Below are positions 1 to 8,188 of a DNA stretch of 64,000 nucleotides, in pieces. Each line of letters opens with the position of its first letter. Position 1 is the first letter of the stretch. Source of the stretch: Subtercola boreus (GTDB lineage Bacteria; Actinomycetota; Actinomycetes; Actinomycetales; Microbacteriaceae). The position numbers and the translations under genes were made by a program. Below the pieces are notes generated by a model. That model was given only the letters and a program-made list of their open reading frames with translations, did no database searches and was not told where the DNA came from. Location of the stretch: the NCBI RefSeq assembly GCF_003399635.1, contig NZ_NBXB01000033.1, positions 1-64,000 on the forward strand. The letters are read 5' to 3'.

Positions 1-317
1 TTCCCGCGTCGTCGGTGGTGCGAGGCCTGCAACCGGGCGATCCTGGCGAGGCGCCATACCCGGTTTTCGCTCGCAGCGATCCCGGCATCAGCGAGCTCGT
101 CCGCGAGGAACCGGTAACCCAACGTCGAATCGTTTTCGTGGATCTGCCGCATCACGTCGATGACATGCGCGTCGTCCCAGTCCCGTTGGGAGACCGGATC
201 CCGCAACCATTTGTAATACCCCTGAGTTGAGAGCTTCAGGACCCTGCACGCCACCTTGACCGGAACCCTGACAGGGGCGCCGGTCGCGGCCATTTCGCGG
301 ACGAGCGGGAAGACTAT
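1..317 (-). CDS. IS3-family transposase OrfB, N-terminal part (cut by window edge)
   Basis: The minus strand is open in the -1 frame relative to the adjacent OrfA and runs off the left edge, so only about the first 105 residues are visible. They read like the start of an IS3 OrfB: a short helical region with ACRVLKLSTQGYYKW, then IHENDSTLGYRFLADEL, the usual region before the DDE integrase core. No catalytic D, D or E is in view because the core lies outside the window. As in other IS3 elements, OrfB is probably made as an OrfAB fusion by -1 frameshifting near the AAAA run at the OrfA stop. Whether the element is intact cannot be judged here. Confidence 0.8.
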   Translation of the reverse strand, partial: MVFPLVREMAATGAPVRVPVKVACRVLKLSTQGYYKWLRDPVSQRDWDDAHVIDVMRQIHENDSTLGYRFLADELADAGIAASENRVWRLARIARLQASHHRRRG

Positions 318-610
318 TTTCCCGGCAGGTTCGCCTGCGACAAATACGCGGCCGCCCGACGCAGAACCTCGTTCTCCTGCTCGAGCAACCGGATCCGTTT
401 GTTCGCCTCGCGCAGCTCTTTACGATCCGCGTCGGTAGCGCCTGGACGGTTGCCGTCCTCTATATCGGCTCGTTTCAGCCAGTTCGATAACGTGCCCTCG
501 GAGATCCCGAAGTCCCTCGCAATCTGCGCCGACTGGCCCTGGCCCTTCCGGGCCACCGCCACGACGTCATCACGGAACTCTTTCGGATATGCCTTTGCCA
601 TAACTGACAT
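314..610 (-). CDS. IS3-family transposase OrfA
   Basis: This 98-residue protein has an N-terminal helix-turn-helix (GQGQSAQIARDFGISEGTLSNWLKRA cut short here: core IARDFGISEGTL) and a C-terminal leucine-zipper-like coiled coil (ELREANKRIRLLEQENEVL). That is the standard IS3/IS911 OrfA layout for binding terminal repeats and dimerising. Two ATGs, at 610 and 601, are possible; GGAAGG lies next to the first and 9 nt from the second, so 601 may be the real start. OrfB overlaps in the -1 frame. The element's outer end may be near 641, where the minus strand begins TGATCT, but the other terminal repeat lies outside the window. Confidence 0.88.
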   Translation of the reverse strand: MSVMAKAYPKEFRDDVVAVARKGQGQSAQIARDFGISEGTLSNWLKRADIEDGNRPGATDADRKELREANKRIRLLEQENEVLRRAAAYLSQANLPGK

Positions 611-904
611 CCTTCCAGCGAGAATGAAATCTCACAGATCAGATGACAACCAAACCCTGGGCAGACCCCTGGCAGACCCCCTCGGTCAGAGCAGGCTGTG
701 CGTGCTCCCGAGATATATCGGTCCGGGCTCACTCTTGCGGGGGCCGGCGCGCTCTTCCAGGTGGCGCGGGGCACGATAGGCCGGTATCTTCGCAGGCGAG
801 GATTCACGCGTCGGCTTTACTTCGCGAGAGCGCGCTCGAATGTCATCTGACCTCGGTACTAGCCGGCAGGCAGACTCCACTCAATTTCTATACCTGGGCT
901 CTCC

Positions 905-2824
905 CTAACCATCAACCGGCTGCCATTTGTCGTTCAATGTCATGGTCTTGCTGTTCGGCTCGAAGGGCGGGGCTAGCGCCGAGACACCTACGACCACGGG
1001 GACCTGGGCCGATACGCCTGACAGGATGCAAGTGCCTGTGGGCAAGATCGGTAGGGATTCGAAGGAGACCTTATCGAGATAAGACACCGCCTTCTCGATG
1101 GCATGAATGTCGAGGTTGTTCACGAGGCGATGCAGGAAGTAGTTATGAAGTTGGGAGACGATCGTGTCTGAGATGTCGTGCGGTCGCTGGCTCGCAATCG
1201 TGAGGAACACCCCAAACTTTCGTCCCTCCTTCACGATTTCCTCGAATGTCTCGAGGCGGTAGTCCTTCCAGCTTTCGCTCTCTCTTGCTGAGGTTGTGGA
1301 AAGGATGTTGTGTGCTTCGTCGATGATGATATTGAGAAACTTGCCGTTGTCTGATTTCTTCTTCTTGCGATCGTAGAGCTGGCGGCACGGCAGTAGAGGG
1401 ATGACCTTCTTCATGTCGAGATTGACGTCGCGCAGAGAGATTACGGTCAGAGGCTTATGGATCAGACCCTTCTCGGAGACCTTGAGCAGTTTTCTGATGG
1501 CTGGCATCCGGGTTTCGAGGCGCTTGATGACAGGCCCAAGGTGTTCTCGGTTTGCGAAGCCTCGGAAAATGTCGCTGTAGTACTGGATGATCAGTTTGAA
1601 CCGGATGCGGTTCAAGTGTTTCACTAGGCCGAACTGAAGATCCAGGTTCTTGATCCGGGTGAATGTGAGTTCTCGGAAGAAGTCGTCGTTATTGGGGACG
1701 TTCGCGTAAACGTCCCCTCTCTGGTCATCGCGGTAGTAGAAAGTCCTCCCCACATTGTGGTAGCCGAGCTTCGCGTGTAAATGGTCGATGTAGTCCGTCA
1801 GCTCTTGAGGGGCCTTCTTGCCGAGTGCGAGCGCTACCTCCTTGAGGAAGTGGTTAATCGACGCCCGATCCTGGGCGGAGTCTCCGTTCTTGATGGCATT
1901 GTGGACGATGTATGCGATCTCGTGTTTGAGTGCGTCATCGTCTTCGAGCTTGTCGTCCCAGAAGGTGCTTTCAAGGGTTCTCTGGATGAAGGGGGCCTGT
2001 GTCTTCTCCGACGCGTCCAAGAGGACCGTCCAGAAGACAGGATCTTCAGCCGTCCTCTTGGATATGGGAAGGCGATCTTTTCCATTGCCTCGCGTCGAGA
2101 GTATGTACTCGCGCTTCAAACTGCTATCTGTAATAACGGACGTGGATCGGTTGTCGTCGGTCACCTCGGTGCTATTGACGTACTCGCCGTTGAAATCGAT
2201 GAGTACGAACTCGGCGTTCTGTTTGAACTCTGCGGAGTCCTTGTAGAGCTCGAAAAGCTGGTGGTAGATCGTCGCGAGCGTGTACGACTTGCCGCTCCCA
2301 GTGTTGCCGAAGATTCCGATGTGGCTGGCGAAGACGGCGTCGACGCCTATGTTGACGTTTTGACCCTTCTCCATGGCAAGCGTTCCAATGGTGAGCGCGG
2401 CATCGTCGGCGCTGACGAAGCTGTGTATTTCGTCGAACTCTTCCTGCGTGAGGAGGAAGCAATCGTTGTTGATGAGGGGCAGTTCGCGCACACCTCGTTG
2501 GAACTTGCCTTTTCTGTCGAAGAAGCCGAGCAGGCTAACTGTCAGTATCCGCTCGACATGTGATCGTTTGCTCCCGTAGGTCGAACGAGCCTCGGTGTCT
2601 TCGGAGACGGCTTCACCGTCGACTTTGGCGATGATGTCGTAGAATCCCTTTGCGATCTTGACGTATCCACCTACCGAAACGTTTCTGAGGATCTTGCCTT
2701 GATAGAGGAGGTGGGAGCCGTTTTTCGACTTGTCTACGCGGATGCGAACGCTCCGGCCGCTGACTTCGACGACGCTGCCGATTTTGAATACCGATAGCTC
2801 TTGTGCATCGGTAGCGCTACTCAT
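905..2824 (-). CDS. herA: HerA-like hexameric ATPase of a SIR2-HerA antiphage system
   Basis: This 639-residue FtsK/HerA-clade ATPase has an N-terminal beta-barrel-like region (about residues 10-70, FKIGSVVEVSGRSVRIRV), Walker A GNTGSGKS at about 173-180, a following FVLIDFNGEYV strand, a Walker B-type IIIDEAHNIL, and the C-terminal ASQRPHDIS motif typical of HerA. In SIR2-HerA (Nezha) systems the hexamer assembles with the SIR2 NADase and both are needed for defence. The ATG at 2824 overlaps the sir2 stop by 8 bp (ATGAGTAG), so the two are translationally coupled. A TTG three codons upstream is the alternative start. The gene looks visibly less GC-rich than the core genes to the right, which fits transfer. 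Confidence 0.88.
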   Translation of the reverse strand: MSSATDAQELSVFKIGSVVEVSGRSVRIRVDKSKNGSHLLYQGKILRNVSVGGYVKIAKGFYDIIAKVDGEAVSEDTEARSTYGSKRSHVERILTVSLLGFFDRKGKFQRGVRELPLINNDCFLLTQEEFDEIHSFVSADDAALTIGTLAMEKGQNVNIGVDAVFASHIGIFGNTGSGKSYTLATIYHQLFELYKDSAEFKQNAEFVLIDFNGEYVNSTEVTDDNRSTSVITDSSLKREYILSTRGNGKDRLPISKRTAEDPVFWTVLLDASEKTQAPFIQRTLESTFWDDKLEDDDALKHEIAYIVHNAIKNGDSAQDRASINHFLKEVALALGKKAPQELTDYIDHLHAKLGYHNVGRTFYYRDDQRGDVYANVPNNDDFFRELTFTRIKNLDLQFGLVKHLNRIRFKLIIQYYSDIFRGFANREHLGPVIKRLETRMPAIRKLLKVSEKGLIHKPLTVISLRDVNLDMKKVIPLLPCRQLYDRKKKKSDNGKFLNIIIDEAHNILSTTSARESESWKDYRLETFEEIVKEGRKFGVFLTIASQRPHDISDTIVSQLHNYFLHRLVNNLDIHAIEKAVSYLDKVSFESLPILPTGTCILSGVSAQVPVVVGVSALAPPFEPNSKTMTLNDKWQPVDG

Positions 2825-4058
2825 CGCCGTCAAGCTCCAGCGGTTGAGCGAGCTTTAGGCGAACATCCACGACGCTGTCGGGCCTACGAGGAGGTTTGGG
2901 CAGCAGGGGCTCGAAGAAGATCTCAGTGATCCGGCGCAGGCTGTACTTGTCTTGTTCGGCTTCGTCGTCTGTTTCCGGAGGGCCAACGACAAGTATGTTG
3001 CCGTTCGACGCGAGATCGGCGTCGAGTCGGTCTTTCAACGCTTGCACTTCGCCAGGGAGGTAGGCGAACACGATGACCTGAAGAGTCGGGTTGGTTCGGG
3101 CTGCCCTGATGATGAGCTCTCGGATATGTTCGTCTCGACACGAGAATCCGATGATGAACAGGACGCTGTTCTCCTTCTCTAGGCTGTTCGAAAAGAGTCG
3201 GAGCAGATCGTAGTAGTTCTGATTCAGCACGGTGACGCTAAACTTGTCCTTGTTGGGGTTGACGATCGCAAGCTCTTCATAGGCCGTCATGAAGTCGGCC
3301 AGCGTGGCCTCGTCATAGTCATCATCGGGGTCGCTCGTGGCGGTCAGGAGGATGTCGATGTCGGTGGCTCTGTCGATTTCGTAGAGGGCTTCGGTCGCGT
3401 TGGTGAGCTCCTCCTCGATCGCTTCGATGCGTTCCCTGTCCGAGTCAAAGGTGATGATGTTCTTTGACTCGCCGCCAGAGTCGATGGCTCGAGTAGCCCA
3501 GCTAGTCGAACCATGGAGCTTCAGCAGATTGAAAGTGGGAACCTCAGAGAGGTTGTCGTACTGAAGACTGCGCCGTGACTTGACCGTGCCGAAATTGCTG
3601 GTACTGAACAGAGGTAGGTATCGCCCTGAGAATCCATCGTTGAGTTCCAGTTGCAGCTCCTCTGCCGCCACCTCGACAGCGACGTCCACATTGGTTGTGA
3701 AGAGATTGACCTGCTTATCGAGAATCGAACTCCGGCGGCGGACAAGGAGCGTGTTTACAGTCCGGAGGAATTTTCTATAGGACTGCAGCACTGCGTCTGC
3801 ATCTGAGTCCTCTGCGAGGATGTTCTGGTTCGGAGCGATGACACCTTCAAAAAAGTACGCATATACGGAAGCCCTTACGCGATCTAGTCTGCTTCTCGCA
3901 GTCGCTTCGTCTCGCGAAAGCTGCGTGAGCCAGTCTTCGACCGCTCCGAGCGGTTTAAGCAGATCCGCTGACGCCCCGGCTCCTAGGAGGAAGTTCAGGT
4001 TTGCATCTTGAACGATGTCGCGAAGTTCTTCGACGGTGAGACGGTTCGCACCCTGCAT
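2817..4058 (-). CDS. SIR2-domain NADase of a SIR2-HerA antiphage system
   Basis: This is a 413-residue SIR2-fold protein. The NAD-binding glycine loop is LLGAGAS (about 24-30), TTNVD is at 121-125, LKLHGS with the catalytic-type His is at about 180-184, and FIIGFSCRDEHI near 310 matches the late Rossmann motif of SIR2-type defence NADases. In the known system the enzyme depletes NAD+ on phage infection in complex with HerA. The reading frame is open to a GTG at 4175, but the first 39 residues look non-coding, and an ATG at 4058 preceded by a purine-rich GAGACCGGAAAG stretch fits the family start. It is the first gene of the operon, and its promoter should lie in 4059-4255. Confidence 0.88.
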   Translation of the reverse strand: MQGANRLTVEELRDIVQDANLNFLLGAGASADLLKPLGAVEDWLTQLSRDEATARSRLDRVRASVYAYFFEGVIAPNQNILAEDSDADAVLQSYRKFLRTVNTLLVRRRSSILDKQVNLFTTNVDVAVEVAAEELQLELNDGFSGRYLPLFSTSNFGTVKSRRSLQYDNLSEVPTFNLLKLHGSTSWATRAIDSGGESKNIITFDSDRERIEAIEEELTNATEALYEIDRATDIDILLTATSDPDDDYDEATLADFMTAYEELAIVNPNKDKFSVTVLNQNYYDLLRLFSNSLEKENSVLFIIGFSCRDEHIRELIIRAARTNPTLQVIVFAYLPGEVQALKDRLDADLASNGNILVVGPPETDDEAEQDKYSLRRITEIFFEPLLPKPPRRPDSVVDVRLKLAQPLELDGDE

Positions 4059-4309
4059 CTTTCCGGTCTCGCTTTCCACGCCGCTGTGCTCCGATTGGGG
4101 CCGTGGCGAAACCTCACACGATCCGAACTGGGTTGCGCATCCCCTCAACGCACTTCCGGTTGAAATGCATAGCACAAGGATACCGTCGCCCGGTTACATC
4201 CATGCTCCGACATGATGTCCGACCCCACCGATAAACTCCGACCCATGCGTCGCAGTGAAGCGCCCTGGGTTTGTTGGAGGCTCCTGACCTTGGAAACGAG
4301 GATGGAGTC

Positions 4310-4654
4310 ATGGTGTCGAATCAGGGATCTGGGAAGCCGACGGCGCGTCGGTATTCACCGGAGGAGAAGGCTGCCGCGGTCCGGATGGTGCGGACGTTGC
4401 GGGCGGAACTCGGGACTGAGCACGGGACGGTTCATCGAGTCGCGACGCAGCTCGGATACGGCGTCGAGTCGGTGCGGATGTGGGTCAAGCAAGCCGATGT
4501 TGACGACGGTCACGTCGCCGGCGTGAGCACCGCCGAAGCCCGCCGGATGCGGGAGTTGGAGCAGGAGGTTCGCGAGTTGCGTCGGGCCAATGAGATTTTG
4601 AAGCGGGCTGCGAGTTTCTTGGGGGCGGAGCTCGACCGCCAACACCGGAAGTAG
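4310..4654 (+). CDS. IS3-family transposase OrfA
   Basis: This 114-residue protein has an N-terminal helix-turn-helix (ARRYSPEEKAAAVRMV, then VATQLGYGVESVRMWV) and a coiled-coil C-terminus (MRELEQEVRELRRANEILKR), the classical IS3 OrfA organisation. The ATG at 4310 was chosen over an in-frame upstream start at 4271 because the family begins shortly before the SPEEK segment. A run of five G (about 4620-4624) near the end is a possible slip site for the -1 fusion with OrfB. It is a different element from the one at the left window edge, since both proteins and termini differ. Confidence 0.9.
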   Translation: MVSNQGSGKPTARRYSPEEKAAAVRMVRTLRAELGTEHGTVHRVATQLGYGVESVRMWVKQADVDDGHVAGVSTAEARRMRELEQEVRELRRANEILKRAASFLGAELDRQHRK

Positions 4655-5574
4655 TTGCGTTCATCGACGCGAACAAAAACGAAGTCGTCGAGGGTCGCCC
4701 GCTCGGAGTCGAGCCCATCTGCGCGTTGCTGCACGTGGCTCCGAGCACCTATTACGCCGCCAAGGATCGGGTTCCCTCGGCCCGCGCGGTCAGCGACGCG
4801 GTACTCATCCCGGAGCTGGTCATGCTCTGGAACGCGAACTATTGCGTTTACGGGGTCCGCAAGCTCTGGAAGGCCGCCCGCCGCGCCGGGATCGACATCG
4901 GTCGAGACCAGACGGGTCGGCTGATGCGCGCAGCCGGAATCGAAGGGGCAACACGGTCGAAGCGCATCAAGACGACACGCCCTGATCCTGCCGCTGCGCG
5001 TCACCCGGATCTGGTGGAGCGGGAGTTCACCGCGACCGCCCCGAATCGGCTCTGGGTGACTGATCTGACGTTCGTGCCGACCTGGGCTGGCGTCGCGTAT
5101 GTCTGCTTCATCATCGACGCCTACTCGCGGATGATCGTGGGGTGGAGATGCGCGTCACACATGCGCACCGAGATGGTCCTCGACACGATCGAGATGGCGA
5201 GGTGGGGTCGCGACGCTCACCACGCCGACCTCCGGTGTCACAGCGACGCCGGGTCTCAATTCACGTCAATTCGCTACGGCGAACGACTCGCCGAGATCGG
5301 CGCAACACCCTCGATCGGAACGGTCGGTGACAGCTACGACAATGCCCTGGCCGAGACGGTGAACGGCTACTACAAGACAGAACTCGTCCGCGGACCCGCA
5401 CGACCAGGACCCTGGCGGACGGTCGAGGACCTCGAGCTTGCGACCCTCGGCTGGGTGCACCGGCACAACACCCAACGCCTCCACGGCTACCTCGGCGATA
5501 TCCCACCCGTCAAGTTAGAGCAGATCTTCTATGCTGACCAAACGCCCGGCAATCAGCTGGCGGGAATCAAATAG
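4651..5574 (+). CDS. IS3-family transposase OrfB (DDE integrase core)
   Basis: OrfB lies in the -1 frame relative to OrfA and is probably expressed as an OrfAB frameshift fusion. The first ATG (4726) falls inside conserved sequence, so the left boundary given is only the readable frame. The helical N-terminal region (HVAPSTYYA, YGVRKLWKAARRAGI) is followed by the rve core with all three acidic residues: D in WVTDLTFV, D in HSDAGSQFTS, and E in NALAETVNGYYKTEL. The C-terminal WVHRHNTQRLHGYLG is typical of IS3 family proteins. No internal stop is visible, so the transposase may be active. Confidence 0.9.
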   Translation, partial: VVAFIDANKNEVVEGRPLGVEPICALLHVAPSTYYAAKDRVPSARAVSDAVLIPELVMLWNANYCVYGVRKLWKAARRAGIDIGRDQTGRLMRAAGIEGATRSKRIKTTRPDPAAARHPDLVEREFTATAPNRLWVTDLTFVPTWAGVAYVCFIIDAYSRMIVGWRCASHMRTEMVLDTIEMARWGRDAHHADLRCHSDAGSQFTSIRYGERLAEIGATPSIGTVGDSYDNALAETVNGYYKTELVRGPARPGPWRTVEDLELATLGWVHRHNTQRLHGYLGDIPPVKLEQIFYADQTPGNQLAGIK

Positions 5575-5687
5575 CGCGAGTCTCCATCAGCCCCAGGGCG
5601 CTTCAAATGTCTCGGCTGACGCAGGCTGTCTTCAGCCGCGCTCGGCGCCAGAAGTTCGATGCATAGTAGAGATGCTCGTGTGAGTAT

Positions 5688-6190
5688 GTGCGCTCGGCAA
5701 GAGTTGATGTCGTGAATAACGAACTGTCCAAAGGTAGGTTGCGCGTCGCAGCGCTCATTCAACACCTCGAGTACACAGGCCAATGGTCACGGGCATCCGC
5801 CAAGGAGGAACGGCACCCCCAGAAACCAACACCAGTCCGGTCGGCGTCGAAACCCAAAAGGAAACGACCGCGCCCGACAGACCCCGAGACCGTTGATACG
5901 TCCCTAGACATGCAGCAGCTCGTACTGCAACTGCAGATAGTGGTCGCCTACTGCAATGGCTCCACTCAGGCCGAAATCGCAGCAGCATCCTGCTCGGCGG
6001 GAGCGAGTGCAGCCCGTGATACTTGCAGGTGCACACCTGTGTCGCGCAGTCGGGCACGGACCGTCTGCACGTGCATCCCAAGTCGGCACGCCGTTTGCAT
6101 CGACAAGGTCAGAGCGCGCGTCTGCTTGCGCGACGCTACGGTGTCGCGCACACGACGGTGCTCCGCATCCTCAAACGCAACTTCTGATAG
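5688..6190 (+). pseudogene. Decayed stretch with recombinase-like helix-turn-helix fragments
   Basis: The 744 bp between the IS3 element and tRNA-Arg holds no intact gene I can recognise. A plus-strand frame from 5688 reads plausibly at first (VVNNELSKGRLRVAALIQHL, then YCNGSTQAEIA) and degenerates into Cys/Arg-rich sequence. Another plus-strand frame ends with RLLARRYGVAHTTVLRILK at about 6110-6186. The minus strand shows CRLGMHVQTVRARLRDTGV at about 6030-6090. These resemble the C-terminal HTH tails of serine recombinases, which fits a degraded integrase beside a tRNA. Which strand was originally coding is unclear. It could also be chance, hence the low confidence. Confidence 0.3.
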
Positions 6191-6235
6191 GTACTGCAGC
6201 GGGGTTTGCATTCTGTACTTGCATACGTGCAACAC

Positions 6236-6285
6236 TCGCTAATGCGCACCATTGCGCCGCAGCACGGATCGCTAGTGCGCACCAT
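6236..6285. repeat. 17-bp direct repeat pair, 33-bp spacing
   Basis: TCGCTAATGCGCACCAT at 6236-6252 and TCGCTAGTGCGCACCAT at 6269-6285 differ at one base and start exactly 33 bp apart, close to three helical turns. They lie between the recombinase-like remnant and tRNA-Arg. A recombinase or regulator binding site is possible, but nothing in the sequence proves it. Confidence 0.7.
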
Positions 6286-6349
6286 CATAAACATGCTCTG
6301 ATCAGGTATTTATCTACATTTACACTGTGCAATAGGTTGCAATCAGCAG

Positions 6350-6421
6350 TGCCCCTGGAGGGACTCGAACCCCCAACCTAATCCTTAGGACGGACTTGCT
6401 CTTCCATTGAGCTACAGAGGC
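6350..6421 (-). tRNA. tRNA-Arg (anticodon CCT)
   Basis: The minus strand folds as a 72-nt cloverleaf. The acceptor GCCTCTG pairs with CAGGGGC plus discriminator A; the D-arm GCTC/GAGC and anticodon stem AGTCC/GGATT have a GTCCTAA loop, giving anticodon CCT; the T-arm GGGGG-TTCGAGT-CCCTC is present. CCA is not encoded. The gene separates the mobile island on the left from core genes on the right, and tRNA genes of this class are common integration targets. Confidence 0.95.
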
Positions 6422-6601
6422 TGACCGCACGAGTTTACAGCCTCCAGCGCCAGGCGGCTGCAGCGGCGAGGCGCCAAAGCAGGCGCACAGCAATCGTTCG
6501 GGTTGGTGAATCACCGGAGGGGCAGCATCCAACTGCGCACCGGCGATGTTAGACAAGGAGCGTGGACGTGCCCCTAGGGGTGCCCGAGCGCCCGAGGATC
6601 C

Positions 6602-8002
6602 ATGAACACTCCGTCACACCCCGCCCTCCGCGGCACTGCAGAGACCGATCGCGCCCGTCTGTATGGCACACGCCCGAGCGGCATGCGCCCGAGCAGGTTC
6701 CGGATGATCGCCACGGGCATCATTGTCTCCGCTCTCGCCATCGGCAGCACCATCCTCGGGCCGACCACTGCGGCGTTCGCCGACGACTATCCCTCGTGGG
6801 ACGACGTTCAGGCGGCCCGGAGCAGCGAGAGCGCCAAGGCGGCCGAGGTCGACCGCATCAATGCGATCATCAGCGACCTGCAGCAGAAGGCCGCCGCCGC
6901 GCAGGCTCTCGTCGAACAGCGGAGCGCCGAAGACGAGGCCGCGCAAGCCGCCCTGGCTGCGGGCCAGAGCAAGGCGGACTCCCTGGCGGCCAGCGCCTCG
7001 ACCTGGCAGACGAAAGCCGACACGTCGAGCAGGCAGGCAGCGCTGATCGCGGCGACGTTCGCCCGGTCGGCGGGCAGCCAGAACATCACGAGCCTCCTGC
7101 TCGGCAGCAACTCGAGCGAGGCCAGCGACCTGCTCTCCCAGCTGAGCTCGATGGGCAAGCTGAGCGAGACGATCTCGGGCATCTACGACCAGGCCAAGCA
7201 AGACGCGAACACAGCGGCCTCGGTCAGCGCGCAGGCGCAGGTCGCAAAGGATGCCCTGGCCGGCCTCGCCGCGGCAGCGCAGGCCGCGCTCGAGCAGGCC
7301 GCGGCCGCCCAGCGCGACCTGATCGCCGCGCTCAATGAACAGAGCGCGCACCAGGAGGTGCTGAACGCCCAGCTCGCCTCCCTGCAGAGCAATGTCGCAA
7401 CCACCGAAGCCCAGTACCAGGCGGGCGTGGAGGCGCGGGCCGCCGCCGCCAGGGCCCAAGCCGCAGCAGCTGCCGCAGCACGGGCAGCCAACCAGGGCGT
7501 CAGCGTCGGGCCCGTGTCGGACGACCAGCAGGCGCTCGCCCAGGAGCTCATGGACTATGTCGCAAGCGGCCAGTTCCGCGGGTCCTACCCCGACCACATC
7601 TTCGAGATCTCGTACATCGCTGCGGGCAGGTCGGTGCCGAACTGCGGCATCGACACCGTCATCCTGCAGGCCATGGTGACGGCGGTGCGTGCCTTCGGGA
7701 GCGCCGCGGTGAGCGACATCAGCCGCCGCTGCACGGGGCAGATCGAGGGCGCCGGCACGGCATCGGCCCACTACCGCAACGGAGGCGGCCACGCGGTCGA
7801 CTTCATTGCGGTCGGCGGTGTCGGGCTGAACGGCTCGAACAATGCATCGATCAATCTGATCAAGACGCTCGACCCGATCATGCCCTACGGATCGGGTCTC
7901 GGGCAGCGAAACTGCCGCACGTCGGCGGGCAGCGAACCGGGCCTGAAGAACTTCTCGGACTTCTACGACACCTGCGACCACCTGCACGTCGACGACTTCT
8001 AG
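6602..8002 (+). CDS. Secreted cell-wall hydrolase: coiled-coil module plus M15-like peptidase domain
   Basis: This 466-residue exported protein has a signal peptide (about 35-60, ending TTAAFADD), a long Ala-rich coiled coil of RipA/CwlO type (about 65-285), and a C-terminal domain of about 150 residues with SAHYRNGGGHAVDF and CDHLHVDDF. The spaced His/Asp and final HxH resemble zinc ligands of M15 (VanY-like) D,D- or L,D-peptidases. The domain has Cys residues that may form disulfides outside the cell. Its N-terminal module (YPSWDDVQAAR) matches the next gene (YPSWNDVVAAR), while its C-terminal domain matches the protein at 10386. The exact bond cleaved is inference. Confidence 0.75.
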   Translation: MNTPSHPALRGTAETDRARLYGTRPSGMRPSRFRMIATGIIVSALAIGSTILGPTTAAFADDYPSWDDVQAARSSESAKAAEVDRINAIISDLQQKAAAAQALVEQRSAEDEAAQAALAAGQSKADSLAASASTWQTKADTSSRQAALIAATFARSAGSQNITSLLLGSNSSEASDLLSQLSSMGKLSETISGIYDQAKQDANTAASVSAQAQVAKDALAGLAAAAQAALEQAAAAQRDLIAALNEQSAHQEVLNAQLASLQSNVATTEAQYQAGVEARAAAARAQAAAAAAARAANQGVSVGPVSDDQQALAQELMDYVASGQFRGSYPDHIFEISYIAAGRSVPNCGIDTVILQAMVTAVRAFGSAAVSDISRRCTGQIEGAGTASAHYRNGGGHAVDFIAVGGVGLNGSNNASINLIKTLDPIMPYGSGLGQRNCRTSAGSEPGLKNFSDFYDTCDHLHVDDF

Positions 8003-8141
8003 CCGCCTCGGCTACACCCGAAGGCGCAGATCTGGGCGAGCGACGCGCCGGGAATTCCGAGTGCAATCCAGCAAACTATAGGCAACACGACGGCGTGTTG
8101 CTACTGTGGACGCTGTTGTTGGTGTTATGGCTGTGACTCGT

Positions 8142-8155
8142 GTTACTCGAGTGAC
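8142..8155. promoter_or_regulatory. Palindromic site upstream of the NlpC/P60 gene
   Basis: GTTACTCGAGTGAC is a near-perfect 14-bp palindrome around ACTCGAGT. It lies 34 bp before the ATG at 8189 in a GTG/TGT-rich leader with further GTGAC copies at 8133 and 8160. It could be an operator or promoter-associated site. No regulator can be named. Confidence 0.3.
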
Positions 8156-8188
8156 TGTTGTGACAAACGTGAACAGTCTCGAGGATCC

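Larger units (their letters stand above)
4256..5605 (+). mobile_element. Complete IS3-family insertion sequence, 1350 bp
   Basis: Imperfect terminal inverted repeats bound the element. The left end begins TGAAGCGCCCTGGG at 4256 and the right end is its reverse complement finishing at 5605, with 24 of 28 positions matching. Inside are OrfA and OrfB in the usual -1 overlap. The three to four bases outside each end (CAG before 4256, AAT after 5605) do not match, so no target-site duplication is visible. That suggests IS-mediated rearrangement or decay after insertion. Confidence 0.92.

Noticed and set aside
642-904. Possible gene between the left IS3 element and herA
   Set aside because: Frames are short and without ribosome binding sites or motifs; only a short repeat of GGCAGACCCC near 660-680 stands out.
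1-6349. Duplicate of the tRNA-Arg 3' end as a left attachment site
   Set aside because: No copy of the T-arm/acceptor sequence was seen in the island portion within the window.
8003-8188. c-di-AMP riboswitch upstream of the RipA-like gene
   Set aside because: The leader lacks the GCCGA and CCGGAGG elements seen at 12405-12585.
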